Shown piece after piece: positions 6,326 through 10,683 of a DNA stretch of 13,613 bases. Below the pieces are notes generated by a model, which worked only from the letters and a program-made list of their open reading frames with translations, did not search any database and had not been told where the DNA came from. The first letter of the stretch is position 1. The number at the start of each line of letters is the position of its first letter. The position numbers were made by a program, and so were the translations under genes. This stretch comes from Candidatus Shapirobacteria bacterium. GTDB lineage: Bacteria > Patescibacteriota > Microgenomatia > UBA12405. Where the stretch lies: the NCBI GenBank assembly GCA_009885205.1, contig VFLE01000208.1, positions 1 through 13,613 on the forward strand, read 5' to 3'.

Positions 6326-7329
6326 TGTTGTTTAATCACCGACTATTCCCTGTCGTCTCCGCCCTCCTAATTTTTCTTTGTCTAAATTTACTCATGATCT
6401 CTTCTCTGGCTCCCCAATTATTACTCAAACAAATCCTGGCTTGGGTAATTAGTTTTTTTCTTTTTTTTGTTGGTACTCAAATCAACACCAACCTCAATCA
6501 AAAAACTCGTTGGCTATTTTTTATTGGATCATGTCTTTTATTACTATTACCTATAATACTGGGAAATATCACTCGTGGTTCCCACCGCTGGATAAATATT
6601 GGTTCTCTTTCTTTTCAACCCAGTGAAATCGTCAAACCACCTCTGATGCTTTTTTTAGCTTCACAGCAATTACCTCTACTCCATCTCGTTCCTGTTGCTA
6701 TCGTAGCCCTACAACCCGATCTTGGTTCAGCCATCACCTTATTGGTGCTCATGATTCCTCTTATTTTATATTCCAAGAAACTATTTAAGCTATCAATTAT
6801 AGTTTTTATTGGTCTTTTAATTATTTCTCCCTTAATTTGGAAATATGGTTTACGCGATTATCAAAAAAACCGTATCGAAACATTTATTAATCCCCAACAT
6901 GACCCTTTAGGTCAGGGTTACAATCTAATTCAATCCCAAATCGCCGTCGGTAGTGGCGGTTTTTTTGGCAAAGGTTACCATCAAGGGACCCAAGGACAAT
7001 TATTATTTTTACCCGAAAAACACACCGATTTTATTTTTGCCGCCACTGTCGAAGAATTGGGTCTAATTTCTGTTTTATTAATCTTTTTTGCTTATTTTTT
7101 ACTACTCTCATCATTATTAAACAAAGCCTTCAATACCAGATACAACAAAACCCTGTTTTTATTTACATTAGGTATTTGTTTCCAAATTTGGACACAAATG
7201 GTCATAAATATTGGGATGAATATTGGTGTTCTACCAGTTACTGGCATTCCTTTGCCGTTTCTTTCTGTCGGAGGTTCATCGTTAATGGCTCTCTTATTCT
7301 CCCTTGGTGTGATATACTCACACTTATGA
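6325..7329 (+). CDS. rodA: Peptidoglycan polymerase RodA (SEDS family)
   Basis: SEDS proteins polymerise glycan strands from lipid II in the membrane; RodA works in cell elongation with a class B PBP. The 334 residues are strongly hydrophobic with about 9-10 membrane segments. Motifs: GSHRWINIGSLSFQPSEIVK (85-104), LQPDLGSAI (129-137), QGYNLIQSQIAVGSGGFFGKG (197-217), LPEKHTDFIFA (229-239, with the conserved Asp 235 of the large external loop) and GIPLPFLSVGGSSL near the C-terminus. The QSQIAVGSGG..GTQGQLLFLPEKHTDFIFA signature fits RodA better than FtsW. The N-terminus is somewhat short, with one compact turn after residue 113. It starts within the ileS stop (TAATG) and its TGA overlaps the rplU ATG (ATGA), so translation is probably coupled on both sides. 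No partner PBP is present in the window. Confidence 0.92.
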   Translation: MLFNHRLFPVVSALLIFLCLNLLMISSLAPQLLLKQILAWVISFFLFFVGTQINTNLNQKTRWLFFIGSCLLLLLPIILGNITRGSHRWINIGSLSFQPSEIVKPPLMLFLASQQLPLLHLVPVAIVALQPDLGSAITLLVLMIPLILYSKKLFKLSIIVFIGLLIISPLIWKYGLRDYQKNRIETFINPQHDPLGQGYNLIQSQIAVGSGGFFGKGYHQGTQGQLLFLPEKHTDFIFAATVEELGLISVLLIFFAYFLLLSSLLNKAFNTRYNKTLFLFTLGICFQIWTQMVINIGMNIGVLPVTGIPLPFLSVGGSSLMALLFSLGVIYSHL

Positions 7330-7640
7330 AATATGCAATTATTGCCACCTCTGGCACTCAATACAAAGTCGAGGAAAATCAAATAATTACCATCGACAAA
7401 ATAGAGGGTGAAAAAGATTCGAAAGGTAAAATTGAATCAGTTTTATTAATCGTCGATGACGACAAAATAAAAATTGGCAATCCCGAAGTTAAAGATGCTT
7501 CAGTTGAATATCAAATTGTCAACCAATATCAAGGTGAAAAAATTCGTGTCTCCAAATTCAAGGCCAAGTCCCGCTATCGCAAAACCATGGGTTTTAGGTC
7601 TCAACTAACCGATATTAAAATATTAAAAATTAATTTTTAA
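7326..7640 (+). CDS. rplU: 50S ribosomal protein L21 (bL21)
   Basis: bL21 binds 23S rRNA in the large subunit. The protein is 104 residues, normal for the family, from the ATG at 7326. It begins MKYAIIATSGTQYKVEENQIITIDKI and ends with the conserved basic block IRVSKFKAKSRYRKTMGFRSQLTDIKI. A longer reading frame extends 50 codons upstream, but that part overlaps rodA and matches nothing in bL21. The chosen start makes a 4-nt ATGA overlap with the rodA stop, typical of translational coupling. rpmA follows in the usual rplU-rpmA order after a 40-nt repeat. Confidence 0.96.
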   Translation: MKYAIIATSGTQYKVEENQIITIDKIEGEKDSKGKIESVLLIVDDDKIKIGNPEVKDASVEYQIVNQYQGEKIRVSKFKAKSRYRKTMGFRSQLTDIKILKINF

Positions 7641-7680
7641 CTAAAGCGCTAAAGTTCTAACGAGCTAACGTACTAAAAGT
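7641..7680 (+). repeat. Five 8-nt repeat units filling the rplU-rpmA gap
   Basis: The 40-nt gap reads as five consecutive octamers of form CTAAMGNN: CTAAAGCG, then CTAAAGTT, then CTAACGAG, then CTAACGTA, then CTAAAAGT. The first starts on the base after the rplU stop and the last ends on the base before the rpmA ATG. The last two bases of each unit vary freely, and the final unit is slightly degenerate. No Shine-Dalgarno sequence is present. I have an unverified memory of similar period-8 CTAACGNN strings in other CPR intergenic regions. Confidence 0.8.
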
Positions 7681-8079
7681 ATGGCACATACAAAATCACA
7701 AGGTAAAACAAATCAAAAATCAAATCGTCCCGGACAAAGACTGGGTATCAAAAAATCCGGTGGCCAAAAAGTAACTGTTGGTCAAATTATCGCTCGTCAA
7801 GTTGGGTCAAAATATCATTCTGGTCTTGGTACCAAGTTAGGCAAAGACTATACTATTTATGCTATCCGCCCCGGTGTAGTTAAATTTATCAATAAGTTAG
7901 GCAAAAAAGTTATTACTGTCGTCAAACCTTTTATTAAAACAGTTAAAAAAGGAGCTAAAGTTGAAAAGTTGAGCGAAGCGAAATCCCGCAACGGCGGGAT
8001 TGAGAAAAAAGTTGTCGCTAAAGTAAAAACAGTAAAAATTGTTAAACCAAAAAAAATAGCCATCAAGAAAACAAAATAA
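7681..8079 (+). CDS. rpmA: 50S ribosomal protein L27 (bL27) with long basic C-terminal tail
   Basis: bL27 lies near the peptidyl transferase centre and contacts the P-site tRNA with its N-terminal tail. The canonical part is residues 1 to about 80: MAHTKSQGKT.., QRLGIKKSGGQKVTVGQIIARQ, VGSKYHSGLGTKLGKDYTIYAI and VVKF. The total of 132 residues exceeds the usual 85-95. The extra 45-50 residues are Lys/Val-rich and low complexity. The tail contains SEAKSRNGGIE (98-108), encoded by a GC-rich palindrome that looks inserted. The start is the only ATG that gives the conserved MAH N-terminus. There is no Shine-Dalgarno sequence; the preceding 40 nt are an octamer repeat. It is probably the last gene of the ileS operon. 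Confidence 0.95.
   Translation: MAHTKSQGKTNQKSNRPGQRLGIKKSGGQKVTVGQIIARQVGSKYHSGLGTKLGKDYTIYAIRPGVVKFINKLGKKVITVVKPFIKTVKKGAKVEKLSEAKSRNGGIEKKVVAKVKTVKIVKPKKIAIKKTK
7982..8001. repeat. GC-rich palindrome inside the rpmA coding sequence
   Basis: AATCCCGC (7982-7989), loop AACG, GCGGGATT (7994-8001): an 8-bp perfect stem, preceded by the GC-rich direct repeat GAGCGAAGCGAA. It is read in frame as part of SEAKSRNGGIE and is compositionally foreign to the surrounding Lys-rich, A-rich tail. It looks like a dispersed palindromic element fixed within an open reading frame, comparable in concept to the Rickettsia palindromic elements. Confidence 0.7.
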
Positions 8080-8091
8080 ATTGTTTTCTGT

Positions 8092-8117
8092 AGGAACAGA
8101 CCCGCGTGTCTGTTCCT
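8092..8117. repeat. Hairpin after rpmA (REP-like or terminator)
   Basis: AGGAACAGAC (8092-8101) and GTCTGTTCCT (8108-8117) form a perfect 10-bp stem around the loop CCGCGT. The left arm is preceded by TGT, giving TGTAGGAAC, which resembles the TGTAGAGAC end of the palindrome at 2844-2873. No immediate T-run follows, only a more distant AT-rich stretch, so it may be a REP-like element that incidentally stops or stabilises the operon's 3' end. Confidence 0.75.
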
Positions 8118-8190
8118 TATATAAATAAAATAATAAATTTAATTTTATTTTGACCCAGTTCGTCATCTTTTTCACGAGATGTTTTCATAG

Positions 8191-8196
8191 TATAGT
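8191..8196 (+). promoter_or_regulatory. -10 element of parB
   Basis: TATAGT ends 6 nt before the parB ATG and predicts a leaderless mRNA. The block TATAGTTTTACTATGAACA is nearly the same as the one at the hydrolase gene start (TATAGTTTTATTATGAACA, minus strand, 12972 downward). No good -35 box is visible at standard spacing. A short inverted repeat CATCT/AGATG (8164-8168, 8177-8181) lies upstream. Confidence 0.6.
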
Positions 8197-8202
8197 TTTA
8201 CT

Positions 8203-9048
8203 ATGAACAGTATCACTCAACTTCCCACCAATCAGCTTGAACCAAATCCACTCCAACCCCGAGGCGTTATCAATCCCGATGGTGTCTCCGATCTGGTTGA
8301 CTCAATTCGTGAGCATGGCATTCTCGAACCTCTAATCATTGCCCACACTCCAGCCGGTTATCAAATAATTGCCGGCGAACGCCGCTGGCGCGCCGCTCGT
8401 ATTTTAAAACTACCCTATGTCCCCGTCATCATCAAAAAAGTAAATCCTCAACAAATGCTCGAAATGGCTATTGTCGAAAACGTTCAACGCCAAGATTTAA
8501 ATCCAATTGAGCGCGCCAAGGCCTTTAATCGCCTTAAAGACGAATTTAATTTAGATAACCACGCAATCGCCAAGAAAGTTAGTAAAAGCATTCCTTACGT
8601 CATCAATGTCTTAAAACTACTAACTCTCCCCGACGCCATCAAAGATGGTTTGCTATCAGGTCTAATTTCCGAAGGTCATGGTCGTGCTTTGGGAGGAATT
8701 GGTGATACCCGTCTCATGATCGAAGCCTATAAAATTATTATCCGAGAAAAAGCCTCCGTTCGTCGAGCCGAAGAAATAGCCCGAAGAATGCGCCAAAAAA
8801 TCGATGAAGGTCTAGTTCCCATTACTACCGAAAACATTCCCCAATTTTTGAAAAGTCGTATGGATAGCATTAGCCAAGATTTTCAAGATTCATTCGAAGA
8901 AAAAACCACTAAAGTAAAAATTTCTCAAACCAATGTTTACACTAAAGTCACTTTTCAATTCAAAGGTCCCTTAAATCAACGTTTTGAACAACTCCAAATT
9001 TTATACCAAGAAATTTGTAAAAAGCCCTTAACTAAAACCGAATCGTAG
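8203..9048 (+). CDS. parB: Chromosome-partitioning protein ParB
   Basis: ParB is a CTP-dependent DNA clamp that loads at parS sites near the origin and acts in chromosome segregation. The 281 residues contain the N-terminal ParB/sulfiredoxin fold: LPTNQLEPNPLQPR (7-20), IREHGILEPLII, the CTP-binding GERRWRAA (58-65) and ENVQRQDLNPIERAKAF (92-108). A helix-turn-helix follows (about 118-140, HAIAKKVSKSIPYVINVLKLL), with LPDAIKDGLLSGLISEGHGRAL typical of the parS-binding domain. The protein starts directly at the folded domain: the basic N-terminal extension that contacts ParA in many ParBs is absent, and an in-frame TAG at 8188-8190 rules out a longer start. No parA is in the window. The 3' end overlaps convergent lepB by 17 bp. 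The promoter is 6 nt from the ATG. Confidence 0.94.
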   Translation: MNSITQLPTNQLEPNPLQPRGVINPDGVSDLVDSIREHGILEPLIIAHTPAGYQIIAGERRWRAARILKLPYVPVIIKKVNPQQMLEMAIVENVQRQDLNPIERAKAFNRLKDEFNLDNHAIAKKVSKSIPYVINVLKLLTLPDAIKDGLLSGLISEGHGRALGGIGDTRLMIEAYKIIIREKASVRRAEEIARRMRQKIDEGLVPITTENIPQFLKSRMDSISQDFQDSFEEKTTKVKISQTNVYTKVTFQFKGPLNQRFEQLQILYQEICKKPLTKTES

Positions 9049-9622
9049 GTACCAAACCCAGCGATGACACTGGCCAGTATTTAAAAAAAGCTTTACCCAC
9101 AATCAAACTTTTATTAATTGGTCCAAACTCACGCCCATCTCGAGAATGAGACCGATTATCTCCAAAAGGCAAATACATTCCTGGGGGGACAATCACTTCT
9201 ACCCCTTCTTGAGCAAACTCACCCGGGTCAGAAACAAAGTCCTCGGGCAAAAAAAACTGATCTAGCAACTCTCCATTTAAATAAACTTTTCCCCCTTCAA
9301 CTTTGACCCTATCACCGGGTATTCCCATAATTCTTTTGATATATTCGCATTCATTTTCCGAACAAGGTTCCGATGGGGGAGCCTTAAATACAATCACATC
9401 TCCCCGTTTTGGTTCCCCCAGCTGGTAGCTTAATTTATCAGTCAACAAATATTCACCATTTACAAAATTTGGCAACATTGAATTTCCCTTGACTTCGTTT
9501 GGTTGAGCCACAAACAAATAAATTAAAACAAACACCGACATCGCCAAAACAATTGATTGCACAAATTCCAAAATAAAATTTCCAAACGAAAATCCCAACT
9601 GTGATTTATGATTATTATTCAT
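9032..9622 (-). CDS. lepB: Signal peptidase I
   Basis: This membrane serine protease removes signal peptides from exported proteins. With the ATG at 9622 it has 196 residues: a short N-terminal tail, one membrane segment (FVQSIVLAMSVFVLIYLFVA), the catalytic serine in KGNSMLPNF, PKRGDVIVFKAPP, the catalytic lysine in YIKRIMGIPGDRV and the conserved GDNRSHSRDGREFGPI. A TTG 36 nt further upstream is in frame, but it is part of the -35 box of a strong promoter whose -10 ends 7 nt before the ATG, so the shorter form is preferred. The 3' end overlaps parB. A likely client, the secreted hydrolase at 10684-12960, lies nearby. Confidence 0.95.
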   Translation of the reverse strand: MNNNHKSQLGFSFGNFILEFVQSIVLAMSVFVLIYLFVAQPNEVKGNSMLPNFVNGEYLLTDKLSYQLGEPKRGDVIVFKAPPSEPCSENECEYIKRIMGIPGDRVKVEGGKVYLNGELLDQFFLPEDFVSDPGEFAQEGVEVIVPPGMYLPFGDNRSHSRDGREFGPINKSLIVGKAFFKYWPVSSLGLVPTIRF

Positions 9623-9629
9623 GATTTTA

Positions 9630-9658
9630 AGTGTAACTCGAATGATATAATTTATCAA
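9630..9658 (-). promoter_or_regulatory. lepB promoter
   Basis: On the minus strand: TTGATA (9658-9653, one mismatch to TTGACA), a 17-nt spacer and TACACT (9635-9630, 4 of 6), ending 7 nt before the lepB ATG. It shows that the upstream in-frame TTG is promoter and not a start codon. It shares the same DNA with the divergent tRNA-Val promoter. Confidence 0.7.
9643..9651 (+). promoter_or_regulatory. tRNA-Val promoter (extended -10)
   Basis: TGATATAAT is a perfect extended -10 (TGn + TATAAT). It ends 8 nt before the mature 5' end of the tRNA, so the primary transcript would have at most a few extra 5' nucleotides. There is no clear -35 box. It overlaps the lepB promoter spacer on the opposite strand. 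Confidence 0.75.
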
Positions 9659-9659
9659 A

Positions 9660-9733
9660 GGTCATTTAGCTCAGTTGGTTAGAGCGTTGCATTCACATTG
9701 CAAAGGTCGCAGGTCCGAGTCCTGCAATGACCA
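9660..9733 (+). tRNA. tRNA-Val (anticodon CAC)
   Basis: A full cloverleaf: acceptor stem GGTCATT / AATGACC, D arm GCTCAGTTGGTTAGAGC, anticodon stem TTGCA / TGCAA around the loop TTCACAT, and T arm GCAGG / CCTGC with loop TCCGAGT. The anticodon is CAC, reading GUG (valine). The discriminator base is A (9733). The next bases are CAAA, so CCA is not encoded and must be added by a nucleotidyltransferase. No intron is seen. Confidence 0.95.
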
Positions 9734-9740
9734 CAAACGT

Positions 9741-9786
9741 CAGTGGGGAGTTTATCCACCTGTGGCGGAATCCCACTAGCGGCCAC
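9741..9786. repeat. Nested GC-rich hairpins between tRNA-Val and the transporter gene
   Basis: AGTGGG (9742-9747) pairs with CCCACT (9772-9777), enclosing CCAC (9756-9759) / GTGG (9762-9765). Alternatively GTGGC (9762-9766) pairs with GCCAC (9782-9786). The element is GC-rich in AT-rich DNA and begins 8 nt after the tRNA. AAATTTTATTTT follows on the plus strand, so it could terminate the tRNA transcript. It could equally be a palindromic repeat like those at 2844 and 8092. Confidence 0.6.
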
Positions 9787-9791
9787 AAATT

Positions 9792-10655
9792 TTATTTTGA
9801 AAGTTGCAGCGCAGCCCAAATCATAAATAATGCTGACGAAAACCTAATTACATAAACTTTAATTGGATGTTTTTCTAAAATTCGCGGAGCAAAGATTGAA
9901 AATAAAAATACGATAACCATTGAAAGTGGTACTGCCATAATTAACGAAGTAATACTTAAATTCGCACTGTAGGCGATGTTTCCCGCTACGTTTGTGATAG
10001 TCTGTAAAATTCCCATTCCAATTATTGGTAAAAACTGTTTAACTTCGAGTTTAAAAAATTCTTTCTTGAAAAAGTAGAAAGTTGGAAGAAGCATTAAAAC
10101 TGTAACCACGCTCATCCACAAATTTGCTGTCCAAATACTATTGTGAACTAAGGCGAATTTAATTGCGGCATTATTCAATGCAAGTGATAACATAGCCAAA
10201 AGCCCAATCCTAATAGCCGGTTTAAAAAACGATTTTATACTCAATCTTTCATCAAATGTCGCAAATATCCCACCAACTAAAATCACAATAAATAATATAA
10301 ATTGATACGAAGTTAATTGTTCCTGAAAAAAAACAGATCCCAAAATAATGGCGAATACTAACCTAAAGTTAAATAATGGCGAAAGAGTCGAAACATCAAT
10401 TCGGTACATTGATTGAATATATAAAATGTTCCACAAGGCTCCAAAAATTCCAGCAACAATTATTGGTAGCCAATCACTTGGAAAACCTGCATGATTATAA
10501 AGTGAAAGTGGAATCGTAAACGACAAAATTACAAAAGCCCAAAGAAAATTAAACAACCAAGGATTTTTAATAGAATATTTACTAGTTAACTTGGTAATAA
10601 TTATCGTCGAAGCAGAAGCAAAGCAGGCAATCCAAGCATATAGATAAAAAGGCAT
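9792..10655 (-). CDS. EamA/DMT-superfamily transporter
   Basis: A 287-residue integral membrane protein with about ten hydrophobic segments arranged as two five-helix halves, the architecture of the drug/metabolite transporter (EamA, RhaT-like) superfamily. The first half ends with SPLFNFRLVFAIILGSVFFQEQLTSYQFILFIVILVGGIFATF, where a Glu in the fourth-helix to fifth-helix turn (FFQEQL) is typical of EamA repeats. The second half ends with MAVPLSMVIVFLFSIFAPRILEKHPIKVYVIRFSSALFMIWA. Members export amino acids, metabolites or drugs; the substrate cannot be told here. It lies downstream of the secreted hydrolase in the same direction, with 28 nt between, but has its own -10-like box. The ATG at 10655 places the first helix at the start. 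Confidence 0.85.
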   Translation of the reverse strand: MPFYLYAWIACFASASTIIITKLTSKYSIKNPWLFNFLWAFVILSFTIPLSLYNHAGFPSDWLPIIVAGIFGALWNILYIQSMYRIDVSTLSPLFNFRLVFAIILGSVFFQEQLTSYQFILFIVILVGGIFATFDERLSIKSFFKPAIRIGLLAMLSLALNNAAIKFALVHNSIWTANLWMSVVTVLMLLPTFYFFKKEFFKLEVKQFLPIIGMGILQTITNVAGNIAYSANLSITSLIMAVPLSMVIVFLFSIFAPRILEKHPIKVYVIRFSSALFMIWAALQLSK

Positions 10656-10662
10656 ACTATAT

Positions 10663-10668
10663 TTTATA
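10663..10668 (-). promoter_or_regulatory. Putative -10 of the transporter gene
   Basis: TATAAA on the minus strand, directly preceded by TG, ends 7 nt before the ATG at 10655. It lies in the short gap after the hydrolase stop codon. The AT-rich context makes this a moderate call. Confidence 0.4.
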
Positions 10669-10683
10669 CAAATAATTATTCAA

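Noticed and set aside
7176..7325. 50-codon N-terminal extension of bL21
   Set aside because: It lies out of frame inside the conserved rodA 3' end and has no bL21 similarity; the ATG at 7326 gives the canonical N-terminus.
8167..8182. parS-like site before parB (TTTTTCACGAGATGTT)
   Set aside because: Only the TTTCACG half matches the parS consensus; the right half does not, so it is not a convincing parS.
9623..9658. Longer lepB starting at the TTG at 9658
   Set aside because: That TTG is the first part of the -35 box and the added residues overlap the promoter; the ATG at 9622 fits the -10 spacing.
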